DNA from: Sanguibacter antarcticus
GTDB taxonomy: Bacteria; Actinomycetota; Actinomycetes; Actinomycetales; Cellulomonadaceae
Direction: 5' to 3'
NCBI RefSeq assembly: GCF_002564005.1
Contig: NZ_PDJG01000001.1
Coordinates: forward strand, 1-64,000
Length of the DNA: 64,000 nucleotides
Below the pieces are notes generated by a model. It had not been told where the DNA came from and did not search any database. It worked only from the letters and a program-made list of their open reading frames with translations. The position numbers and the translations under genes are program-made. This document shows positions 19,370 through 27,338 of the stretch, piece after piece; the first letter of the stretch is position 1; each line of letters begins with the position of its first letter.

Positions 19370-20986
19370 CTACGCCTCCGCAGCTGCGGGCAGCTCGATC
19401 CGCACGGTGAGCCCACCGCCCGGCGTCTCCTGCACCCGCGCTGCACCGCCGAGACGCTCGACGATCGCTGCGACGATCGCGAGCCCCAGGCCCGAACCGC
19501 CGGAGTCGCGGTTGCGGGACGAGTCGACCCGGAAGAACCGCTCGAAGACCCGTTCGCCGTGCTCAGACGGGATGCCCGGCCCGTGGTCACGCACCTCGAG
19601 CACCGCCGTGCGCTCGCCGTCGTCGTCGGTGTCGAAACCGAGCGCGACCTCGACCGGTGTGCCCCGCGGTGTGTGCCGTGCGGCGTTGCCGACGAGGTTC
19701 GCCAGCACCTGCCGGAGCCGGCCCTCGTCGCCGACGACGACGCACGCACCCGTCTGACCGTCCGGCTGCAGCGGGACGAGCCGCACCTGTCGCGAGGGGT
19801 CGAGCGCGTGCAGGTCGCTCATCGCGTCCGAGGCGACCACGGCGAGGTCGACGGGGACGTTGTCGAGCGGGCGCCCTTCGTCGAGCCTGGCGAGCCGCAG
19901 GAGATCCTCGACGAGCGAGCCCATGCGCGTGGCCGAGTCCTCGATGCGGCGCATCGTGTCCGAGAGCGCCTCCGGCGTGGTCAGCGCACCCATCCGGTAG
20001 AGCTCGCCGTAGCCGCGGACCGTCGCGAGCGGGGTGCGCAGCTCGTGGCTGGCGTCAGCGATGAAGCGCCGCATCCGTGCCTCGGAGGCCTCGCGTGCGT
20101 CGAAGGCCTGCTCGATCTGGGAGAGCATCGAGTTGAGCGAGCGGGCGAGGCTGCCCACCTCGGTGGACGACGGTGCCTGCGGCACACGGCGGCTGAGGTC
20201 GCCCTCCGCGATCGCCGCAGCGGTCCGTTCGATCTCACCGAGCGGCCGGAACGACTGGCGGACGGCGAGGTAGCCCACCGCCGCACCGAGCGTGGTGATC
20301 ACCAGCGCGGAGATCGCCAGGAGCTTCTGGATCTGCCCGACGGTGTCGCGGACCGAGTCGAGCGGCAGCCCGACGAAGACGATGCCCTGGTCTTCGCCCC
20401 CTGAGCTCGCGGTGAGCGCGATGACCCGCCACTGGGCGTCGGACGGGATGTCCGAGCCGGAGATGTTGACGGCCGCCGTCGTGAACGGGCCCGGCGGGAT
20501 GTCGGAGTTCGCGAACGTGTACGGGCCCACCTTGGGCACGCCGTGGAGCTCGACGTTCTCCGCCTGGTACCAGCCCCGGGAGCGTCCGGAGTACGGGAAC
20601 AGGACGATGTAGTAGTCGCTGGGGAGCGTCTGCTCCTGCTCCGTCGACAGGGACGCCAGCGCCTGGTTGGCGAGCTGCTCGGCCGTGCTCTCGAGCTGGC
20701 TGTCGATCTGCGCCTCGAGCGTCCTCGACACGAGCGTGTTCGTCACGGCGGCCGCGATCGCGAGGCTCGCGAGCAGCACGAGGGTGACGATCCCCACGAG
20801 CCGGACCCGGAGCGGGGTGCGAGCCCAGGCGGAGAGGATCGGCCCGACGTGCCGGCCCTCGTCGCTGAGGCCGGCCCGCTCGGTGTCCTCGAGCTCGGCC
20901 TCGTCGAGGTCCTGGGTCCGGTCCCTGCTCTCCGGGGGTGGAGGCGGGACCGGACCCATGCCGGCGGGCCGGATCTCGGTGCTCAT
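19370..20986 (-). CDS. Sensor histidine kinase of an OmpR-type two-component system
   Basis: This is a membrane kinase partner of the regulator gene it overlaps (ATGA at 20983-20986, which fixes the start). The 538 residues comprise a proline-rich cytosolic leader (1-60), TM1 about 63-85, an extracytoplasmic sensor region 86-222, TM2 about 223-243, HAMP 244-295, HisKA with DASHELRTPL (His314 phosphorylated) and an HATPase domain with NLVGNAARHTP, DHGPGIP and GGSGLGLAIV. The signal is unknown. Confidence 0.92.
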   Translation of the reverse strand: MSTEIRPAGMGPVPPPPPESRDRTQDLDEAELEDTERAGLSDEGRHVGPILSAWARTPLRVRLVGIVTLVLLASLAIAAAVTNTLVSRTLEAQIDSQLESTAEQLANQALASLSTEQEQTLPSDYYIVLFPYSGRSRGWYQAENVELHGVPKVGPYTFANSDIPPGPFTTAAVNISGSDIPSDAQWRVIALTASSGGEDQGIVFVGLPLDSVRDTVGQIQKLLAISALVITTLGAAVGYLAVRQSFRPLGEIERTAAAIAEGDLSRRVPQAPSSTEVGSLARSLNSMLSQIEQAFDAREASEARMRRFIADASHELRTPLATVRGYGELYRMGALTTPEALSDTMRRIEDSATRMGSLVEDLLRLARLDEGRPLDNVPVDLAVVASDAMSDLHALDPSRQVRLVPLQPDGQTGACVVVGDEGRLRQVLANLVGNAARHTPRGTPVEVALGFDTDDDGERTAVLEVRDHGPGIPSEHGERVFERFFRVDSSRNRDSGGSGLGLAIVAAIVERLGGAARVQETPGGGLTVRIELPAAAEA

Positions 20987-21711
20987 GCCGACCGCTTGGG
21001 CGCCGGCTGACGCAGCAGGTACCCCACCCCGCGCTTCGTGGCGATGAGTGGCTCGAGCGTGGAGCCGTCGGGCAGGGGCGCGTTGTCGATCTTTCGTCTC
21101 AGGTACGAGATGTAGGACTCGACGATGTTCGCGTCGCCGCCCCAGTCGTACTGCCACACGTGATCGAGGATCTGCGACTTCGAGAGCACGCGCCCGGGGT
21201 TGAGCATGAGATAGCGCAGAAGCTTGAACTCGGTCGGGGAGAGCTCGACGGTGCGCCCTGCGCGCCGCACCTCGTGAGAGTCCTCGTCGAGCTCGAGGTC
21301 CGCGAAGCGCAGCACAGCGTCGTCGACGGGTGTGGGCTGGGTCCGACGCAGGACAGCACGGATGCGCGCGACCACCTCTTCGAGGCTGAACGGTTTGGTG
21401 ACGTAGTCGTCGCCGCCGACCGTGAGGCCGGTGATCTTGTCCTGCGTGTCGTCGCGCGCCGTGAGGAACAGGACCGGCATGTGCTGGCCCTTCTCTCGGA
21501 GCCGGCGCGTGACGGTGAAGCCGTCCATGTCCGGGAGCATGACGTCGAGCACCACGAGGTCGGGTTCCGTGTCGCGGATGAGCGTGAGGGCGCTCATGCC
21601 GTCGGCTGCTGCGAAGACCTCGAAGCCCGCGAACCGCAAGGAGGTGGAGAGCAGCTCGCGGATGTTGGTCTCGTCGTCGACGACGACCAGGCGCGCTTCA
21701 GGTTGCGTCAT
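20983..21711 (-). CDS. OmpR-family response regulator
   Basis: This DNA-binding partner of the downstream kinase has 242 residues: receiver domain with Asp56 in VVLDVMLPDMDGF and Lys106 in DDYVTKPFSLEE, then a winged-helix domain with ELSPTEFKLLRYLMLNPGRV, ANIVESYISYLRRKID and the terminal TKRGVGYLL. The kinase gene starts within its stop codon. Targets are not evident from the window. Confidence 0.94.
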   Translation of the reverse strand: MTQPEARLVVVDDETNIRELLSTSLRFAGFEVFAAADGMSALTLIRDTEPDLVVLDVMLPDMDGFTVTRRLREKGQHMPVLFLTARDDTQDKITGLTVGGDDYVTKPFSLEEVVARIRAVLRRTQPTPVDDAVLRFADLELDEDSHEVRRAGRTVELSPTEFKLLRYLMLNPGRVLSKSQILDHVWQYDWGGDANIVESYISYLRRKIDNAPLPDGSTLEPLIATKRGVGYLLRQPAPKRSA

Positions 21712-21740
21712 GCATCCAGTGTGCGACGCAAGTCTGGACG

Positions 21741-21791
21741 GCGCCTGGGAGCCACCTGTGCGCGTGCGACGTGCAGGTGGCTCCCAGGCGC
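21741..21791. terminator. Perfect 18-bp hairpin after the NYN gene
   Basis: GCGCCTGGGAGCCACCTG at 21741-21758 pairs exactly with 21774-21791 around a 15-base loop. It lies just past the stop of the minus-strand gene at 21834 and upstream of the response regulator, so it should end that transcript. Confidence 0.7.
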
Positions 21792-21833
21792 ACCGTGACG
21801 GCTGTGCGGCCGTGACCAGCGGGTGCGCTGCGG

Positions 21834-22412
21834 TCAGATGTAGCGCAGCGGGTTGAACTCCTCGATCGGGATGATCCGCACGCGCGGCAGCTGCGTCGTG
21901 AACGCCCCGACGCTGTCTTCGAGGTCGTAGAACTTCAGGCCCCGCGAGGCCAGCTCACCGAGGCGGCTGTTGACGAACTCGCGGAAGCAGAGGATCCCGA
22001 CCTTGCGGTTCCCGTCGAGGAGCGTCTCGACCTGCGGGAGGAAGTCGCCGTCGTGGCTCGCGAGCAGGACGTCGCCGTCGACGTCGGCGATCGCTTCCAG
22101 CGTGCGCTGGATACCGATGTCGACGACCTTCTCGTGGCTCGCGCCCGCCAGCGGGATCGGCCGGTAGCCCATCGCGAGCAGCGCCTGGACGAACGGCATG
22201 GGCATCTGCCCGGAGGACGCGTTGAGGAAGAACAGCGGCGTGACCGGCTGACCCCACAACGACGAGGCAAACTCCGTGATGCGGTCCCAGCGCGGTCGCT
22301 CTTCTGGGTTCGGGCGGTGCCCCAGCACGTTCATGCCGAGCGTGGCGTCGATGTTCTCGCCGTCGACGAGAAGGTACGTGGGGCGCACTGTGTGCAGTTC
22401 TGTGCCGGACAT
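21834..22412 (-). CDS. NYN-domain protein, putative ribonuclease
   Basis: The 192 residues match NYN/LabA-like (PIN-related) proteins: LLVDGENIDATLG near the start with the first acidic residue, VDIGIQRTLEAIADVDGDVL in the middle and ASHDGDFLPQVETLLDGNRK with the second acidic cluster. These aspartates are arranged as in metal-dependent single-strand nucleases. Substrate and partner are unknown. A strong hairpin follows it. Confidence 0.85.
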   Translation of the reverse strand: MSGTELHTVRPTYLLVDGENIDATLGMNVLGHRPNPEERPRWDRITEFASSLWGQPVTPLFFLNASSGQMPMPFVQALLAMGYRPIPLAGASHEKVVDIGIQRTLEAIADVDGDVLLASHDGDFLPQVETLLDGNRKVGILCFREFVNSRLGELASRGLKFYDLEDSVGAFTTQLPRVRIIPIEEFNPLRYI

Positions 22413-22558
22413 GGGTCCACTGTATGGCGAAAGTCCGCAGACCCGGCTCCGTCGTCGTCGGACGTCAGCCTGTCGTCGGCCGCCAGATCACCCGGCAGGC
22501 CACGGACCCGGCGCGGCGCCTGAGCGGCGCGCAGAGGGCGTGGCCCGCCGGCGCGACG

Positions 22559-23332
22559 TCAGTGCTGGGTGATCTCGGGCGTCACCGGAGTGGGGCTCAC
22601 CTGCGGCGCGGCAGCGGTGCTGCCGTGCTTCAGCGCGGCCAGACGTGCCTCGATCTCGATCTGCGCACCCGAGGACTCGAGCTCCTCGAACTGGGCGTCG
22701 AGCGACGACGCAGCGACCTCGGCCTGACCGAGCGCCTTCGCCTCCTCGCGCCGCACCTTCTCCTCGAAGCGAGAGATCTCGCTCGTCGGGTCGAGCACGT
22801 TGATCGAGCTGATCGCTCCCTGGACGGTCTGCTGCGCCTCGGCCGTCTTCGCTCGCGCCACGAGGTTGTCGCGGCGCGACTTGAGCTGGGAGAGCTTCTC
22901 CTTCATCTGCATGAGGCCGGTCTTGAGCTTCTCGACAGTCTCGCGCTGCGACGTGATGAACGGCTCCGCCTGACGCACCTCTGTCTCTGCGTCGATCTGC
23001 CGCTGCAGAGCGACCTTCGCGAGGTTGTCGAACTTGTCGGCGTCGCCCGCGTTGCCGGCGGTGCGGTACTGGTCGGCACGCTGCGACGCTGCGACGGCCT
23101 TGCCACCCCACTCTTGGACAGCGGCGACGTCGGCGTTGTAGTCCTGCTCCGCCAGACGCAGGTTGCCGATCGTCAGCGCGACGGCGTCCTCGGCCTCGGC
23201 GATGTTGTTCGTGTAGTCACGCACGAGCTGGTCCAACATCTTCTGCGGATCCTCGGCGTTGTCGAGGAGCGCGTTGATGTTCGCCTTGGCGAGCTGTGCG
23301 ACCCGACCGAAGATGCCCTGCTTCTCTGCCAT
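22559..23332 (-). CDS. pspA: PspA/IM30 family envelope-stress protein
   Basis: The 257-residue coiled-coil protein begins with an amphipathic helix (GIFGRVAQLAKANINALLDN), as in PspA, Vipp1 and LiaH, which bind and support stressed membranes. Long heptad-rich helices follow (ETVEKLKTGLMQMKEKLSQL). ATG 23332 is chosen because it matches the family start and follows AGAAGG; upstream codons in the same frame are arginine-rich noise. It lies 65 bases after the TPM-domain gene on the same strand, hinting at a joint envelope role. Confidence 0.92.
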   Translation of the reverse strand: MAEKQGIFGRVAQLAKANINALLDNAEDPQKMLDQLVRDYTNNIAEAEDAVALTIGNLRLAEQDYNADVAAVQEWGGKAVAASQRADQYRTAGNAGDADKFDNLAKVALQRQIDAETEVRQAEPFITSQRETVEKLKTGLMQMKEKLSQLKSRRDNLVARAKTAEAQQTVQGAISSINVLDPTSEISRFEEKVRREEAKALGQAEVAASSLDAQFEELESSGAQIEIEARLAALKHGSTAAAPQVSPTPVTPEITQH

Positions 23333-23397
23333 GGAATTGCCCTTCTCAGTGCTGGATATGTCGTTCCGTGCTCTCTGGACCCGCTGTGGGGCGGACG

Positions 23398-25473
23398 CTA
23401 GAAGCGTCCCCCTCGTCCGCGGCTCCCGCCGCCCCGACCGCCACCGCCGCCACGACCGCCTCCGCCACCGCCGCTGAAGCCGCCACCGCCACCGCGGCCA
23501 CCGCCGCTGAAGCCGCCACCGCGCCCGCCACCGAAGCCACCGCCGCCGAAGCCGCCGCCGCCACGCAGGAGCGAGTCGATGAGGATACCGCCGAGGACCA
23601 TCCCGCCCACGTTGCCGCCGCCCCGTCCACCGACGCCTCCGCTCCCGCCGAAGCCTCGTTGCTGGTCTTCCCACCGGCTGACGTCGGCCTGAGCGAGCTG
23701 CTGCGCCGAGACGACCATCTGCTCCGCCAGGCGTGCCTGCTCGAGCGCGGCCGTCGCGTCGACGGGGCCGAGCGCGCGGGCCTCGCCGAGCAGCCGGACT
23801 GCCTCGGAGAGCCGCGTGCGTGCTTCCGGCCCGACGGCTCCCTTGCGCGTCGAGATGAAGCTGTCCACAGCGCGGACCTGGGACTCGACGCGCCCGAGCG
23901 TCTCGCGCAGCAGCGCCGCCGCTCGGTCCTGGCGCTCTGCGTCCTCCCGAGCGGGGGCGAGCGCTGCGTCGAGGCTGGCCTCCGCCGCGGTGAGGTCACG
24001 GATCGCAGCCAGGGCGTCGCCGCCCGCGCGCGCTGCCTGCGCGGCGGACACAGCAGCCTCGGCACGCGACGCGGCAGCCCCGACAGCGGGGTCGTCTGCG
24101 CCGATGGTGCGGGCGTCCACGAGGTCGGACTGGATCGAGACGAGCGCTCCGTCGAGCCGCGAGCTTGCGAGCGCGAGATCCTCGTCGGCGCTGGCGACCG
24201 CGTCGAGCAGCACGCTGGCCTGCGCTGCTGCGTGGGTGGCGGCACGGGCGTGGGCCACCGCTGTCCCACGGTCGCCTGCTGCGACGCTCGCCTCGCCGGC
24301 CCGGACCGACTCCGCAGCCGCGTCGAGAAGCTGCTCAGCCTGGTCGGCGTTGAGCGAGACCGACGCGAGGGCCGACGCAGGATGGGTGACCGCGAGCGTC
24401 GTGAGGGTGGCGCGGGCCGGGGCGAGGCGAGCGCGGAGCGTCGTCGCGCGCTCGGTGGTCTCGGCGAGGACCTGCGGGACCCTGGCCTCGAGGTCGCGGA
24501 GCTCGTCGAACGTCTTCGCGTCGGCAGCGAGCGACTCGGAGGCATCGGCGCACAGGCCGATGATCTCCGCCATGATCTCTCGTGCCTGCGGTTCGGTCTC
24601 GGGGGTCGAGTCGTCCAGCTGCTGGCGGAGCGTGAAGGCGCGGGTGACCTTCGACTTCGCGTCGGCGAGCGTCCGGGTGAACGCGGCCGTCGCCGCGTCA
24701 CCGAACTGTGCCTGCGCGAACCCCAGCTCCTGCTCGGACGTCTTGAGCTCGTCGTCGATCGCGACGAGGGCCCCGCTGGCGCGCTGGTTGAGATCGGTGG
24801 TGGACAGCTTCGAGAGCTCGTCCCGCGGGCCTGTGCCCGACGCGGTCGCTCTGCCGCGACGCTTGCTCGCCATCCAGGCCAGCGCGAGCAGGAGCGCGAT
24901 GAGGACGAGCCCGCCCACGAAGAGCCAGGTCACGAGGCTGCCTGACGCACCGCCGTTCACGTCGGCACTTAGGACGCTCACCGCAGCGCTCACCGAACCG
25001 GCCCAGTCGTCGTCTGCGAGCTCGTCTTCGATCGCTGCGGCGAGGTCGTCGTACTGCGCGTCCGTGATGGGCGCGTCGAGGGAGATCGCCAGGCCGTACT
25101 GGCGCTCGTCGATCGCGACGGCGAGCAGCGCGTCCTGCGTGCCCATGCCGGACAGGCTGTACGTCTCTTGTGCCCAGTCAACGGGGTCCTCTCCGTCGAA
25201 CTCGTCGACGAACACGACGAAGAGCTGCATGTCCGTCTCGTCGCGGAGCTGGTCGAGGTCCGCCTGCACCGCCGCTGTGTCGCTGCCGAGGACGTCCGCC
25301 TCGTCGGTGATGTCCGCCGGCACGTTCATCGGGTCGGATGCGCTCGCCGGCGACGCGACGAGCCCGCCGAGGGCGAGAAACATCACGACCAGCAGCGTGC
25401 GCACCGCGTGACGGGACGTCACGCCCCGACGGAGGGACGGTTCGGACAGCTGAGACGACGACCTGGTGACCAC
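23398..25473 (-). CDS. TPM-domain membrane protein with coiled-coil and glycine-rich tail
   Basis: GTG 25473 is a likely start, with AAGGA seven bases upstream. The 691-residue product has a signal peptide (LLVVMFLALGGLVASPASA) and an extracytoplasmic TPM domain (ITDEADVLGSDTAAVQADLD, LLAVAIDERQYGLAISLD). One membrane helix follows (LVTWLFVGGLVLIALLLALA), then a long alanine-rich helical region and a C-terminal tail of Gly, Phe and Arg repeats from about residue 625. TPM domains are linked to photosystem repair in plants and to membrane protein turnover in bacteria. The exact role here is unknown. Confidence 0.85.
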   Translation of the reverse strand: MVTRSSSQLSEPSLRRGVTSRHAVRTLLVVMFLALGGLVASPASASDPMNVPADITDEADVLGSDTAAVQADLDQLRDETDMQLFVVFVDEFDGEDPVDWAQETYSLSGMGTQDALLAVAIDERQYGLAISLDAPITDAQYDDLAAAIEDELADDDWAGSVSAAVSVLSADVNGGASGSLVTWLFVGGLVLIALLLALAWMASKRRGRATASGTGPRDELSKLSTTDLNQRASGALVAIDDELKTSEQELGFAQAQFGDAATAAFTRTLADAKSKVTRAFTLRQQLDDSTPETEPQAREIMAEIIGLCADASESLAADAKTFDELRDLEARVPQVLAETTERATTLRARLAPARATLTTLAVTHPASALASVSLNADQAEQLLDAAAESVRAGEASVAAGDRGTAVAHARAATHAAAQASVLLDAVASADEDLALASSRLDGALVSIQSDLVDARTIGADDPAVGAAASRAEAAVSAAQAARAGGDALAAIRDLTAAEASLDAALAPAREDAERQDRAAALLRETLGRVESQVRAVDSFISTRKGAVGPEARTRLSEAVRLLGEARALGPVDATAALEQARLAEQMVVSAQQLAQADVSRWEDQQRGFGGSGGVGGRGGGNVGGMVLGGILIDSLLRGGGGFGGGGFGGGRGGGFSGGGRGGGGGFSGGGGGGRGGGGGRGGGSRGRGGRF

Positions 25474-25530
25474 ACTGCGATCCTTGACCAAGCATGGGTA
25501 AAGCGCAACGCGGCCTCGTGCCACGAGATC

Positions 25531-25561
25531 CTCGGGACGGCGTCGCGCACACCGTCCCGAG
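25531..25561. terminator. Hairpin after the XPB-type helicase gene
   Basis: CTCGGGACGG at 25531-25540 pairs perfectly with CCGTCCCGAG at 25552-25561, 13 bases beyond the helicase stop. It separates the helicase pair from the TPM-pspA pair. Confidence 0.6.
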
Positions 25562-25573
25562 AGCGCAGCAGGC

Positions 25574-27268
25574 CTAGGCCTGACCCGCCGGGCCGTCCGC
25601 TTCCGCGAGCCCCTCGAGGTCTTCCGCGTCGACGATCCGGTAGGCGTACCCCTGCTCGGCCAGGAACCGCTGCCGGTGCGCTGCGAAGTCTTGGTCGACC
25701 GTGTCGCGCGAGACGACGGCGTAGAAGTGCGCCGTGCGCCCGTCGGCCTTCGGCCGCATGACACGACCGAGACGCTGCGCCTCCTCCTGCCGCGATCCGA
25801 AGGAACCCGACACCTGGATCGCCACCGACGCCTCAGGCAGGTCGATCGAGAAGTTCGCGACCTTGCTCACGACGAGCTTGGTGATCTCCCCGGTGCGGAA
25901 CGCCTCGAAGAGCCGCTGGCGCTCGCGCACCGTCGTCGCGCCCGTGATGACCGGCGCACCGAGATGCTCGCCGAGCTCTTCGAGCTGGTCGAGATACTGA
26001 CCGATGACGAGGGTGGGCTCGCCTTCGTGCTTCGCGACCAGCTGCTCGACGATCCGCATCTTGCCCGGAGCGCAGGCTGCCAGGCGGTACTTGTCTTCTG
26101 GCTCGGCCGTCGCGTAGAGCATGCGGTCACGCTCCGGCATCGTGTGCCTGACCTCGACGCAGTCCGCAGGCGCGATGTAGCCCTGCGCCTCGATGTCCTT
26201 CCACGGCGCGTCGTAGCGCTTCGGGCCGATGAGCGAGAAGACCTCGTCCTCGCGGCCGTCCTCGCGGACGAGCGTCGCGGTCAGCCCGAGGCGGCGCCGG
26301 GCCTGCAGGTTCGCCGTCATGCGGAAGATCGGCGCCGGCAGCAGGTGGACCTCGTCGTAGATGACCAGGCCCCAGTCGCGCGCGTCGAGCAGCTCGAGGT
26401 GCGTGTACACGCCCTTGCGCTTCGTCGTGAGCACCTGATAGGTGGCGATCGTCACCGGCCGGACGTCCTTGCGGGCACCGGAGTACTCGCCGATCTCCTC
26501 GTCCGTGAGCGTCGTGCGACGCAAGAGCTCGTCTCGCCACTGGCGGGCGCTGACGGTGTTCGTCACGAGGATGAGCGTCGTCGTGCCCGACTTCGCCATG
26601 GCACCCGCACCGACGATCGTCTTGCCGGCCCCGCACGGCAGCACGACGACGCCGCTGCCGCCGTGCCAGAAGCCGTCGATGGCGTGCCGCTGGTACGGCC
26701 GCATCTCCCACGGCTTGTCGTCTTTCGCCGGGTCCGTCGGAGACAGGTCGATGGCGTGCTTCTCACCGTCGACGTAGCCCGCGAGGTCCTCGGCGGGCCA
26801 GCCGAGCTTGAGCAGGACCTGCTTGACGTTGCCGCGCTCGGACGGATGGACGACGACGGTGTCCTCGTCGAGCCGGTCTCCGAAGAGGCCGGCCGTCCGC
26901 TTGGACTTCATCACCTCGGCGAGAACCGCACGGTCCGTCGCCTGGAGCACGAGGCCGTGGACCGGGTGCGTCGTGAGCTGGAGCCTGCCATAGCGGGACA
27001 TCGTCTCCGCGACGTCGACGAGCAGAGCGTGAGGGACCGTGTACCGGCTGAACTCCAGCAGCACCGCGACCACCTGCTCCGCGTCGTGCCCAGCAGCCCG
27101 CGCGTTCCACAGGCCCAGCGGCGTGAGGCGGTAGGTGTGCATGTGCTCCGGGGCGCGCTCGAGCTCCGCGAAGGGAGCGATCGCGCGTCGGGCAGCGTCC
27201 GCCCGCGGGTGGTCTACCTCGAGGAGAAGGGTCTTGTCGCTCTGGACGATCAGTGGTCCGTCGGTCAT
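25574..27268 (-). CDS. XPB-type DNA repair helicase
   Basis: This superfamily 2 helicase is related to archaeal and eukaryotic XPB. ATG 27268 has AAGGAG six bases upstream. The 564 residues hold an N-terminal XPB-specific region (1-185), Walker A PCGAGKT (211-217), the DEVH box (305-308), LTAT motif III, the XPB RED-type motif VREDGRE and motif VI QEEAQRLGRVMRPK. Actinobacteria commonly encode such an enzyme beside a helicase-associated protein, as here. A role in unwinding damaged DNA is inferred from the family. Confidence 0.93.
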   Translation of the reverse strand: MTDGPLIVQSDKTLLLEVDHPRADAARRAIAPFAELERAPEHMHTYRLTPLGLWNARAAGHDAEQVVAVLLEFSRYTVPHALLVDVAETMSRYGRLQLTTHPVHGLVLQATDRAVLAEVMKSKRTAGLFGDRLDEDTVVVHPSERGNVKQVLLKLGWPAEDLAGYVDGEKHAIDLSPTDPAKDDKPWEMRPYQRHAIDGFWHGGSGVVVLPCGAGKTIVGAGAMAKSGTTTLILVTNTVSARQWRDELLRRTTLTDEEIGEYSGARKDVRPVTIATYQVLTTKRKGVYTHLELLDARDWGLVIYDEVHLLPAPIFRMTANLQARRRLGLTATLVREDGREDEVFSLIGPKRYDAPWKDIEAQGYIAPADCVEVRHTMPERDRMLYATAEPEDKYRLAACAPGKMRIVEQLVAKHEGEPTLVIGQYLDQLEELGEHLGAPVITGATTVRERQRLFEAFRTGEITKLVVSKVANFSIDLPEASVAIQVSGSFGSRQEEAQRLGRVMRPKADGRTAHFYAVVSRDTVDQDFAAHRQRFLAEQGYAYRIVDAEDLEGLAEADGPAGQA

Positions 27269-27338
27269 CCGGGACTCCTTCGCTGTCTGCTGTGTGCTCG
27301 TGTGCGTTCGCTGGGTCGTGCGCGGGGGCTGTCCTGAC

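Noticed and set aside
23346..24701. Long serine and arginine rich frames opposite the TPM gene
   Set aside because: These are shadows of a long GC-rich gene. Their composition is typical of the wrong frame and no motif is present.
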